Shown here piece by piece: positions 32,901 through 42,263 of a stretch of 64,000 bases of DNA. The stretch's first letter is position 1. The number at the start of each line of letters is the position of its first letter. The stretch comes from Pomphorhynchus laevis (taxonomy: Eukaryota > Acanthocephala > Palaeacanthocephala > Echinorhynchida > Pomphorhynchidae). The notes below the pieces were generated by a model. It saw only the letters and a program-made list of their open reading frames with translations, ran no database searches and was not told the DNA's origin. The stretch spans positions 62,001 to 126,000 of the forward strand of contig WNNJ02000450.1 in NCBI GenBank assembly GCA_012934845.2. Direction: 5' to 3'. The translations under genes were made by a program, and so were the position numbers.

Positions 32901-35900
32901 GTTAGTATATATATACATTTCTATATTTCGAATAACTCGAGAAATATTACTCGCAATATTCTTAAATTTAAAAATTCTTTAAATTTTTCAAGACTTATAT
33001 ACATGTGTGCAATTGTGGCTCTTTAAATTTATTCCAAGACTCATACACATGTGTATCAATTGTTGCTCTTTAAATTTTTCCCTAAGTCTTATGCGTTTGT
33101 ATATTTAAATTAAATCATAAAATATACTATTTTTTATATTTTATTTTAAATTTATATTTTATTTTGATTTCTTATAAATCAAAGTTTATAAATAAACGTT
33201 TATACTTTAAGGCTAATTTTGTGAATAAAATATAAAAATATTATCATTATTCCACAATCGTATATTTTATAGGTTTCTAGAAAGCTACTTTACAAATGAA
33301 CAAGAGAGCTTGCGATTTATTGTCGATAATGCTAAATTTGTTTCCGACATTTTAAAGCGTATTAGCCAAACTATAAATACCGGAAATGGCTCTTACGAGT
33401 TACCAAAGCTCTTTCAAATGTTTAAGTTTTCGTTTACGCAGCTGTTTGAAGTAAGTAAACATTAAGTTTTATCTCTGATTTTATTTTAAATTTAATTTAA
33501 ACAGCTTTGCGTTGAATCAAACAGTTTAAAGCTGGTCGATTGCATTTCAATTTTGTGTAACCTACTATCATTGAGCAATCATTCAAAAGCAACAATATTT
33601 ACAAGAATGAAGGTTTGTCTACTACATTATCCTCTCTACCTTTTAATTGATTCTTATTTATTTAATATTCTTAATCAGTATTTTATTAAGAGAAGAAGGG
33701 TATTTAGCATAGGAGAGATGTAATTTACGTGTCGTACCCAATCTTGTGTGTCTGATGTTTCCTGCCGCATTTCTGACTTTGATTTTCTGTTTTAATTTTG
33801 AGTTGTATTTCTTGTTTTTCGTCAGTTATTTCTTCATATTTATTTTTATTTTTTGAAGTATTTAATATATCAAGTGATATAGTGTTTGATTAATGTTTTA
33901 TGTTAGATGTTTGATTTAAGTGTAAAGAAAAATATAATAAATATATAAAGAATACTTATATTTAAAAAATATATACTTTATTTGATAAATGACTGAATTT
34001 ATTCATTCAAATTTTTTTGCTATTTTTAGAAGCTCCGGATTTTCGATCAAGCGTTTCTCACTCTTAAAAACTTTATTTCGACTCCACAATTTGTAAGATG
34101 ATTTTGTGATTATAAATTATAGTTTTATTGTATAGGCTGAACACAGTCGACAATTTGCACAGGCGTTTCGATCACTTCTAATTTCCTATTGCAGCAGTAT
34201 TGACCATCCTAATTTCAATCGTAGACAAAATGAAGAGGATTTGTCTTGTATTTTACAAGTTTCGATCGCAAATTGCAAACTCGAAAAAGATGAACTTATA
34301 TATTTCTTGGAAAACTTTAATCCTCTTAACTTTTGCATGCAGGTATCTTTTAATCAAAGTCCCATTTACCTAAGATGCCTAGATTAAGTATTTGATTATT
34401 AGATTATATAACAAAGTCAACTTTACTTAAAGTTGACTTTACTCAAGTTTACTTAATCAAGTAAAGTCAACTTTACTTGATTAAATATTGTATTTTTTTG
34501 ATTTTATAATTTATAAATGATTGTTGGTTTATTATTAGAATTTTTTATTATTTGAAATAAACGTATTTTCTATAAACATTGATTACGAGAATATTTAAAA
34601 TAACGAATTTTTATCAATTTATTAAATTTGGAATTTTAAAAAAGATCAAATCCTAAATTTATTTTGTTATTTTGCAAATTACTGCTAGCATCATAACAAA
34701 TAACAATTTGTTCACCAAATATTGTTGTAGCAAAATGAAATTTTAGTCTGGCTGAATACAATTAGTCACCTAATCTGGTTAAATAAAATTAGTCAATCTT
34801 TCATCTCGAAAATGACATTTCGGATTTAGCAAAACTCAATTGACAAGACTATTAGATCATCACAAATAATGTTTACTTACTTTTATTTGTTCATAAAATT
34901 GCTCAAACAGAAAAAGCGTTTCCATATGTTTCTATACTTATATACTTTTCATATATTTCTATATTGTCCATAGCTGTAGAGAAGAAAGTGAAGATTAAAT
35001 CCAACTGTTTACGTAGAGAAGATTATGTAATTTTTTTTCATGCTAAAAATAATCTTATCACTAAAGTTAAGATTGCATTTTTCGACTCATTTTAAAGAGA
35101 AGTGATATAGCAGATAATGACAGATTTTATTGGATTGTAAAGTGCGCTATATTTTTTGTTTAATTTATTTAAAATAAGTCTGCTAAATTAATTTTAAATC
35201 AATATCAAAATTTATTTATTAATAAACATTGAATTTTGTATGTTGAACGCCTACGTTGTTGTTGAACTTAATATTTAAGATTCGATTTTTAATTTAATTA
35301 TAATTCTCATAAAGAATGATTTAAATTTTACAATTGTCAATATTTATTTATCTATATTGTTACAAAATGAGAATCATTTGACAACGAAAGCGTCCAAAGA
35401 GCCAAAATTGTTTTGCAATATTAAGAGCTTGTTTTTCTTTCCAGTTTTAAATAAATCTAAATTAATGATCTTTCTGTGTAAAATAAATAATCATTTATAT
35501 AATTAACAATATAATATTATATATACTAAATAAGATCTTAGATCTCTATAAATCCAAATTAAGTTTGTAAGTTATTTCAAATTTCAAGTTCTTTTATAAC
35601 TAGATTAAGAATTAGTTATTAATTATTTAATTAATTATGTTATTAATTATTAATTATTATTAATTATCAATTATGATGTATAATTATGATGTATTATAAT
35701 GTAATTTGTAATCAATATTCCCTTAATGTTTTAGGATTATGCAATAACCTTGAGACTTATTTCCTTTGTTCTCGCTGCATTTCACAGTGTTGATTTAGAT
35801 GAACGATTATTGTCCGTTTTTGTTTCAGTAAGTTATTTTATACTTTTCGATTACTTTAATCGTTGATTTCTGACAATAGTTTTTAAAACGCTTTGCAGTG

Positions 35901-38900
35901 TTCGATCATAATGAATTTGAATTGCAAATTTGGGTTTCGGTGATCCATCAATCTGACAATCTGATGTGTTGTCGTCATTTCGCTCGAATTATTAGTAAAT
36001 GTGTCTGCAATTGCCATCCGTTATTCGACCAGGTTTTCAATGTTGTTAACACAAAAAGTTGTAAACCTATAAATATGTTGATTGACGGTATATTTTTTAC
36101 ATTTGTTTTTTTAATTAATTTTTTATATAGAGATTCAACAAGCCAACATTCATTCGTTACGTAGCCAAAATCAACTCAGCAATGATTATATCAAAGACGA
36201 TTTTGATGAAAGGTGATTTGATTGTAAATAATTAATTGCAAACATAATTTCGAACATAAATAACGCATAAGACATTTTCAATTTGTATTAAAGTATCAAC
36301 AATTTTATATTCCACAAATTTTAAAAACTTCTACAAAGCTAAATCGGTTATTTATTTTTCGCAACGCAAGGTTATCTGTTTAACTTGCGTACAATAAATT
36401 ATATAGGCGAATAATGCTGGGTTTAGGAGTAGGGCCCGAAACTGGATTAAATAGCAGTTTATATAGATGTCTTCTATATTATCTATTGATGTGAATATAC
36501 ATATACAAATAAAACGGACATCAAACACAAAAGCATTGAGGTCATCAATTACAACAGTTGATGACGTCCAATTATAAATATTTGTACGTAAATAATAGTG
36601 CTTCGAATAGTGCTTTGAACTTCCAATACTTTTAATAATATTTGGAAGTTTATATAATCTATATTTATCAGTTTAAATGACTATCTAGTCATTTAACATG
36701 GAAGAATCACACTTAATGCCTTTCGATCTCAGTCCATTGAGTCGTGCGGAAGTTTTAAATTGTAATTTGACTTGTTTCCGTCCATCAATATTTCCGTTTT
36801 ATGAATGTGCAGCGATTCGAGGATTAAGCTTCTAAAGCTGTTAGATTCTTTCTCTAAAATTACAACGTTATCAAAATCGATCAGGTGATCGTGCCTTAAT
36901 GAATGATTCAAGATAGCGGAGGACGCGTCACTTCTTTTACATGCATTGAGATGCTCAAAAAATGCCAAAGAAACAAATAATGTATTAATTTACGAAAATG
37001 AAATACACTGAAAGAAATTCTGAAGGTATTTCTTCCAAATAAATATTTGTACGTATATAATAGTGCTTCAAATAGTACTTTGAACTTCCAATACTTTTAA
37101 TAATAAATGGAAGTTTATATAATCTATATTTATCAGTTTAAATTAAAAGGTTTTTATAAATTCTTTGTTTGACTTGCAGTTTTTGATTATTACCTAATAA
37201 TCAAAAAGTCATTTAAGTATAAAATATCATTTCAGTAAATGGTTTTTAAATAAATATCCACTGCATTTATGAAATATTATCAGAGAAATGCGAGCATGTT
37301 ATTAAATTGGTTTTAATTTTGGTTACTGAAAACTGGCTTGTTGGAGATAGAGTGTGCATTTTTGGAATTGCCAATTCCAAAAATTGCATTTTTAGAATTG
37401 CTAATCGGTTGTGAAACAATTTTATATTAAATATCGCTAATAATTTGTTTAAAATACCAATCAAAACATCATGAATGCAGTTTAATAAAAGTATTTTTAA
37501 AGATACATTAGTTATCAAAGCCTTGAAAGTATCGGGATTCGGTTCCTATTCTGACTTTGTACAATGATGAGCTTAGTAGATGGATAATTACACTTTGAAC
37601 GGATCACTTTCTATTAAATAATGTATGCTTATTTATTGTCTACTTGACGATTCCGTGTGATATCAGACAGAAACGTAGCACTGCACCTTTCGATACAATT
37701 TTATTACGAAAGTAATCTTATCGGAATTTAAAAATTATTAACTTTTAATTTTAAACTCTTATGTTGAATATTTTATGGGTGGATAGTAAACAATATATTC
37801 GGTGTACATTTTAAACCAAATTGTTGATAATGTAATTTTGACTTTTTTTGATGCCTCTATAATTATAAAAATTTATTCGATTTTCAGAGTTCCTTTCTCG
37901 ATAATAATTCCTGCGTTTATCAACTACATAAAGGAAAAGAGCCTAAAGAAAAGTAATGTCGCATTTCTAAACTGTTGCAGCTAATCGATATATTTAGTTC
38001 CCATCATTGATGCTACATTGGCAGTTGCGCTATCTAAAATCGTTCTCGTTCAGCCTTCGACAGTTCCAATTCTTAAGTTTCTAAAGATGCATAACCAGCT
38101 TCTACAAGAAAAACAATGTCTGCAAACTTTAAATTTACTGCAATGCTTACGGGTAATTTGTTTCGGGATATTAGCTTTTGAGTTATTTTTTTGTAATTTG
38201 TCAGACAAAGCCGTACACGCTTATTAAAAACCTTGATATCTACGATATGGCCACCAACGGATATCGCTGCTTATCAGCATGTAATGAACTCCTTCAGGAT
38301 GATCCGAAACATGTGTGTAATACAAATTACAAGGTTTGTCTTATAACCCTTTTGTTTTTAGCTTCGAAAGTGTATGAACAGAATTGGATCATTACAACAA
38401 ATACAGTCTGCTTTATCTGCACCAAATGATTGCATAATGACGGACGATTATTCTTCAACGCAAATAGTTCCAATTTCATCAGAAAATCAATCCGATCGGT
38501 TAGAGACAAGTGATACGAGACAGCGTTTATTTTCGTTCTTTATTGAGAATGCAGATGAAATCTGTTCTCCGGACGTTTTTCATGAAAAAATTAGCACTCT
38601 ATCCAGTAATGATATATGCGTGGGGCTTTCACACTGTATAGATGAATTTACTTTTGAATCGTTGAATATTTGTATAGAGGTATTACAGCTAACAACAGAA
38701 CGGGATAAATGTATTCATCTGATGAGCCCGCTGTTCTCCAAATACGAGGAGATTAAGTCAACCGAGCAACGACACGTGTTTTGTCAACTGCTAATTATGA
38801 GTATACAATCATGCACAACTGTTTTAGATCTCAAACAAATGTCCTGGTGGCTATCAGTATACGACCTCACAATGTCAGTTGAACAGCAAACCATCCTTAG

Positions 38901-41900
38901 ATTACTTTGGCTTTATGAACTATATCTAAACGGTTTGATGCTAAAAATGCAAAAGTTTGCCTGGCTTGGTTGTACTGCCGAAGCAGAATATCAGCAATGC
39001 ATTCAACATTTGTATTCTAAGAAAATTCAGTACTCGATCGATCATTTTCCAGATAATCGATCGTTAGCGGTGAGGCGTACGCTTGACATCAACTTCTAAT
39101 TTGTTTATTGCATTTAGTCAACTACAGTTGTTGAAGTACGCTATTCTGATGTATACGATCCGTGCTTCCTTATTCCGTATTTCTATCACTACCTATCGAA
39201 TGGTATTTGCTGCATTTGAATCATTTAAATGTTTTGTTTTTTTTCATACAAAAAAATTATAATTAAAATCATAATTTAATAATTTCATGTGTTTGCATCC
39301 CGCTTATCGACAATTCGTGTTTTACTTGACAAATGCGACAAAAGGAGACTTAAGATCCATCTTAAACCTAGATTTATATGCAAACTAGACCATTCAAAGT
39401 CGTTGTTGTATTTGCTTCCTATTTTTATTTCTTCCGTGTCAAGATGACGATGCGTGATGTGTTTACATTTGGCCCTAATGCATTCAGTGACTATTTCGAT
39501 ATGCAACGGTCTTGTATTAACTGTATTTTCGTTTCATATAAAGTTATGATATAAATTATACCAAAATGATGATTTAAATAGTTAGATATAGCTTGTATCT
39601 GTTGAAAATTTGAGTAAATGATAAATCTCCAAGAGTAAATGATTTTAATCTGATAACTCGATTCGATGTCAATTCGATGGTCTTTTAAATTTATCTTAAT
39701 TCACGTCAGAAATCCTAAAAACACATTTTACGTCGAATCGTAACTTACAATTCCAACGCATCCGTTATTCAAAGTCAACTTATGAGAACAATCCATAACA
39801 CAGATATAAGCGTACTTTAGTTTCTGTCTCAATCTAAAAGTGGATTATCGTTTGCGAAACTAAATCGATTTCTAGAAAACATCATTATACTATCGAAAAC
39901 TTGAAATGTATGAAACTGTTATAATTTTGAAGATGAGTGGGGCATCATCTTATTTTAAAAGATTATCTTATTTTACAGAGATGGCTATGGTAAAATTATC
40001 TTTTATACTTTTGCCTTTTTCTTCAAAAGCGCGTTAGCTTGAAATCAATTGAACTCTTTGTTTAGATAACTATATGTTTGACGCCGGATTCCTTACTCGC
40101 AGAAAAATAATCGCATATTGTTGTCGTGCTTTCTCGTCTCATTGTAGACTAATGCGTACAGTCGCTTATCTATCATTGTGTTCGCTGCTTGACAATCTAT
40201 CAAGTACGCTGCTTTCTTTAAAGTTCAATGTTATATATGTATTAAACGATTGTCCAAATGATAGCTCAATTAAATTTCAATACAAATCAATTACGATCGT
40301 TTCTGATGAGAATTCGGAGCTCAAACAGATCTATAAACCGTTTGGATCCCATACAGTCGACGTTTCTTGCCCGATGTTCAGAGCACATTTGTAATCCAAG
40401 TAAGTTAAAACAGAGTTGACATGTTTTTAAACGCTTGTGTTAAAAGATTCACCGTTATTTGTCGCTATAAGCAAATATCTGCTGAAACGTCCGTTTCTTA
40501 CACTGAACACATTTCCAATGTATTCTCAGTGGTTTCTCAATGCAAGTGTGCAGGTATTATAGACTTTTTGTTCAAAATTGTTTACTTTCGTTTTTAATAG
40601 GCATGTGACTATCGACAGTTTATAATCGAAACACTGAAATCTGGCTCAAGTAGCACTGGATCCTATAAATTTATCAGAGAGCACAATGCCTTACAGGGAA
40701 TAATTTCATTTTTATTTGCACCAAGCTGGATGATTAAAAATCAAGATCGGGTAAAGTTTCTTAGCTCCGTTATTTTATAGTTATATTATATGTAGTTAAC
40801 AATTAACAAATTAAAACTAGGCATTACTTGCATTGTGTGCACCTTGTCGTGCAATGAACTTACTAAACCTTGATTAAAGGTTTAATAAAGAGATTATTTA
40901 ACTCTGATTGCGTTCGTAATCGAACGCAATCACAACGCTAGACTCGTGTTTCGTCCCTATGGGAGACATTATTAGTAACGTAAACTATTTGGCACCTTAA
41001 CACACTGCCACATAAGTATATTGATGTAGTTATTTGCTGATATATCAATATATTCAATTATAGTTCACACTAAACCAATAATTTCCTTATGGGAACGAAC
41101 TATATCTACTTGCTTTATATTTATTAAACCCAAACAATGTGTAATCGAACGCAAACACAACTCTAGATACCCATCCTTAATGGACTTATCAATAGAGTAA
41201 ATATGATTCATCAATTGAACCCCGGTCATTGGCACCTTAGCATCATATTACTTTCATTAATTGGCACCTTACCACAAAGTGTGGAGCAAGCAGTCTTAGG
41301 ATTCACTAGGGATTCCATTTATATCTTAAAGTTTGTTGAACGTGTCAATCCAATAAACTCATAGTCTACTTGCTTTACTTATCATTTAATGAGCCCAAAA
41401 CATGCGTAATAACTCATGTGTTTTGTCCCTATTAGATTCATCAGTTACGTATTGCAACATTTATCCATTCCAAATAAATATAACGTTAATACATTTTTAA
41501 AGAGATTTTATAGAGTTTAAAGTTGTTTTATCTTGTTTGTAAATATCAAAATTAATTATTTATTAGTATTGGGTCAAGTAGATTACCCATGGCTAGTCTA
41601 TCTATCAATCTGGCTCAACATATCACATCCAAATATAAAGATAGATCTTAATCCTTATTCTTATATATCGTCTGTTCTTTATAAGTCATTTCATAAAAAT
41701 TGACTTTTATTTTAAATTGCAATTTTAAATTTTAACTTGATATAAATATAAATGTATAAAATCTTATATAATTATTTATTATTTATCTGTATATATAGTA
41801 TAAAACACGTAGACTCAGTTATCTGATCTTATTTGTAACAACCATTTGTTGTATAATATCATCTACTTATATTTATAATTTACTTGGTCATATTACTTAA

Positions 41901-42263
41901 ATATGACCAAGTAAACATGATTCATATTGCAACATTTATCAATTTTAAATAAATCTAACTTTAATACATTTTAAAGAGATTTTATAAAGTTGTTTTATCT
42001 TGTTTGTATTTGTTTGTATTTAGACAAGTCTGTTCGATATATTTTCTTTTGCCTCCAGAGATACAAGCACGTGTAGATTACTTATAATCGAGCAAGCGTT
42101 CCCTGTTATTTTGTTTTTCCTGTCCCAGGTGCTACCGGTAGTCGGCTGGAAGCAAGTGATTCGTTACGATGATGAAAATTTATTGAGCAGCCTTAATTAT
42201 CTTCAAACGTCTATAAAAACAATTGCTTTTACAATGGAAGACTTTTCCATGTTTTACCGATAA
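20885..42263 (+). CDS. URB1: URB1/NPA1, nucleolar pre-ribosomal protein, about 25 exons
   Basis: Host gene for a large helical-repeat protein of early 60S subunit assembly in the nucleolus. Exons read by eye with GT-AG ends: 20885-20996, 27906-28051, ~28982-29298, 29342-29478, 31433-31529, 31577-~31650, 32461-32639, 32686-32900, 33273-33450, 33505-33612, 34030-34092, 34136-34342, 35735-35827, 35880-36087, 36131-36212, 37888-37952, 37998-38152, 38205-38333, 38362-39069, 39118-39202, 40066-40203, 40265-40399, 40447-40553, 40601-40750, 42024-42263. Phases agree at nearly every junction; exon 3's start and exon 6's end are unsure. The sum is about 1365 codons against about 2270 in human. Recognition rests on the RDSK, LYDPCFL and HPLF-like C-terminal blocks. 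Many introns are under 62 nt; others hold repeats. Confidence 0.85.
21440..22880 (-). pseudogene. Decayed LINE-A/B-like copy in URB1 intron 1
   Basis: Minus-strand pieces read LKPFVHDKVRSSFLF, LLHIRRLIDFCSC and IIDYCLSLLSPV (around 22000-21850), which align with the C-terminal region of LINE-A and LINE-B, and DVPQGSVLI near 22270, the RT box before YADD. Stops and frameshifts are too many to count reliably, so it is much older than the other copies. It lies antisense within the host gene. Confidence 0.6.
22881..23389. other. AT-rich part of URB1 intron 1
   Basis: No gene or clear element. It contains simple TTATTTATTA runs near 23100-23180. The last part (AAAACATTAATTTT) is mirrored on the other side of the palindromic repeat. 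Confidence 0.35.
23390..24365. repeat. Palindromic cluster of a ~365-bp repeat
   Basis: The unit runs from ATCAGGGTGTCAGCACCACG to AATAGTATTGTTCGTGGAA. One full unit on the plus strand (about 23393-23758) is followed head to tail by a partial second (to about 23940). An inverted full unit (about 23941-24308) then reads back to GGTGCTGACACCCTGAT, and the start of another inverted unit follows (to 24365). Unit sequences differ by a few percent. No protein is encoded: the 82- to 96-codon frames are shadows. It could be a foldback transposon or a satellite that inverted. Confidence 0.75.
24366..25203. other. AT-rich part of URB1 intron 1 before the Penelope ORF
   Basis: No gene recognised. TTCTACGATGCCATTTT occurs twice in tandem at about 24583-24620. 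ATGCTAAAAAAT... and AATCTAAGATTAA...TTTTGAAGGATTATAA occur twice, about 180 bp apart (24930-25010 and 25080-25180), probably the leader of the Penelope-like element duplicated. Confidence 0.35.
25204..26960 (+). mobile_element. Penelope-like element: RT and 3' noncoding tail
   Basis: Two reading frames (25204-25515 and 25600-26601) form a Penelope-type RT with about one break between them. Motifs in order: ITTIDKASNNFVFICKK, PKLHKNPIKPRFIC, YDFSTLYTNLD, QVKGVPMGGNSSPIIADL, MFRYIDDICVFN, ILNKTN and YLDMNIKL. KLHKNP and GVPMGG are hallmarks of the Penelope RT, which is close to telomerase. No GIY-YIG endonuclease follows: coding ends at KFLWMDNK. Behind it lie a stem-rich 3' region (26655-26760) and a tail ending with TTATTTATTAGTC and a TACGTAAACTCAATTAGCTGA motif. 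It lies in URB1 intron 1, sense strand. Confidence 0.8.
26655..26745 (+). other. Interleaved stems behind the Penelope RT (pseudoknot-like)
   Basis: GGCCCC (26668-26673) pairs with GGGGCC (26699-26704) and CTGCTATG (26675-26682) pairs with CATAGCAG (26717-26724). The order 1-2-1'-2' is that of a pseudoknot. The sequence GGGGCCGAAACCTGATA and the CTCCTGATGA box further on are kept in other tails of the family. Function unknown. Confidence 0.5.
27090..27340 (+). pseudogene. Scrambled Penelope RT fragments
   Basis: Three RT pieces stand in the wrong order: a late one (IYYDINIKFTSIKTI, RKDGIFKFTRNI), then a catalytic-box piece (YDGICVFNSK) and then an early one (LHKNPIKPMFIC). Together they span only 250 bp. 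The sequence is similar to, but not copied directly from, the RT at 25.2-26.6 kb. Confidence 0.6.
27906..32900 (+). CDS. URB1: URB1 exons 2-8, N-terminal URB1 domain
   Basis: Exon 2 gives FIQDLLKQSPDLKELISVI. Exon 3 gives QAFTLQAILRAEVLIL and later IIVAMLKGFIENDTVQHNL. Exon 4 gives RLRIMALASSLCSNLATTC and KVWKWLLNRRDSK, exon 5 VPEDIRATTIALICSLI, matching the RDSKGVYDVRLAYVQFALSF block of the vertebrate protein. Exon 7 has LKIEFFTTYVMKNLI and LNWTG, exon 8 LICLILTSNKHGIYF, as in the LCCSLKHGINFYD block. Exon 3 is one open frame from about 28982, but its incoming phase does not fit exon 2, and it holds about 35 residues without a vertebrate counterpart, possibly an in-frame intron. For exon 6 the GTATAA donor (31651 region) fits exon 7's phase; GTGAGT does not. 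Confidence 0.75.
29479..31432. other. URB1 intron 4, AT-rich, no gene
   Basis: Low-complexity A/T sequence. TTTAATGTAGTAAATAAATAATAAATTATTATTTAATTAGCC occurs here near 30785-30850 and also at 28895-28935 in intron 2, so a short stretch has been duplicated between introns, together with the following TGCATATTCAATTTTTCTTTAATTC. TTCTTTAATTT then repeats several times (30865-30950). Confidence 0.4.
33273..37952 (+). CDS. URB1: URB1 exons 9-16, central part
   Basis: These exons encode short helical segments: FLESYFTNEQESLRFIVDN, LKLVDCISILCNLLSLSN, FDQAFLTLKNFISTPQF, FAQAFRSLLISYC, ITLRLISFVLAAFHSVD, FELQIWVSVIHQS, IQQANIHSLRSQNQLS and VPFSIIIPAFINYIK. The pattern is that of HEAT/ARM-like repeats, as expected for the middle of URB1, which is poorly conserved. 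All joins keep frame (phases 2,0,0,0,0,0,1,2,1). Exon 14 starts at 35880 behind CAATAG and not at the later TTTGCAG, because only that choice gives an open frame. Introns here are 43-54 nt or several hundred nt. Confidence 0.7.
34343..35734. other. URB1 intron 12, AT-rich, no gene
   Basis: No coding region. A run around 34395-34480 repeats AAAGTCAACTTTACTT three times in both orientations (AAGTCAACTTTACTTAAAGTTGACTTT), a small cluster of inverted repeats. Confidence 0.4.
36405..37150 (-). pseudogene. Penelope GIY-YIG endonuclease fragment between direct repeats
   Basis: The minus-strand frame 36968-36729 encodes FFEHLNACKRSDASSAILNH, HDHLIDFDNVVILEKE and SFRSLILESLHIHK, the C-terminal part of a GIY-YIG endonuclease as found behind the Penelope RT (the EH..H..DF..R..ES pattern). 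It is flanked by 103-bp direct repeats, 36576-36678 and 37041-37143, about 95% alike by eye, each starting AAATATTTGTACGTA. Terminal direct repeats of this kind are known as pseudo-LTRs in Penelope elements. Next to it, at 36410-36470, lies a 3'-tail remnant with AGGGCCCGAAACTGGATT. It lies antisense in URB1 intron 15. Confidence 0.6.
37998..42263 (+). CDS. URB1: URB1 exons 17-25, conserved C-terminal domain
   Basis: Exon 19 (708 nt) is the largest, with WWLSVYDLTMSVEQQTIL and IQYSIDHFPDNRSLA. Exon 20 has VRYSDVYDPCFLIPYFYHY, matching the vertebrate LYDPCFLLPLF block. Exon 21 gives CRAFSSHCRLMRTVAYLSL, exon 22 STFLARCSEHICNP, exon 23 SPLFVAISKYLLKRPFLTLN and MYSQWFLNASVQ, exon 24 SYKFIREHNALQGIISFLF, all aligning in order with the URB1 C-terminus. 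Exon 25 ends FTMEDFSMFYR and TAA at 42263; an AATAAA-like signal lies near 42486. Intron 18 (38334-38361) is only 28 nt; a 37-nt alternative using the next AAAG acceptor keeps the same frame. Confidence 0.85.
40860..41480. repeat. Degenerate ~250-bp repeats in URB1 intron 24
   Basis: TTGGCACCTTA occurs three times (about 40990, 41230, 41262), GTAATCGAACGCAA twice (about 40915 and 41140), and the string CTACTTGCTTTA with following CCCAAA and ATGYGTAAT twice (about 41110 and 41370). TTTCGTCCCTAT and TTTTGTCCCTATTAG add a further pair. The spacing suggests about three diverged units of roughly 250 bp. No protein and no known element. Confidence 0.45.
41640..41880 (+). repeat. Solo Penelope-type 3' tail
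   Basis: Contains TATCGTCTGTTCTTTATAAGTC, the shared CATAAAAATTGACTTTTATTTTAAA stretch (given here in parts) and ends ACGTAGACTCAGTTATCTGAT. The same order of boxes follows the RT at 26.6 kb. It has no RT upstream. Confidence 0.6.

Noticed and set aside
39280-39400. Extra URB1 exon (CLHPAYRQFVFYLTN frame)
   Set aside because: No splice acceptor precedes it, and exon 20 joins exon 21 in phase with continuous similarity to URB1.
40204-40264. Continuous 106-codon ORF across URB1 exon 21
   Set aside because: The homologous protein continues in another frame after 40265; a 61-nt GT-AG intron explains this better.
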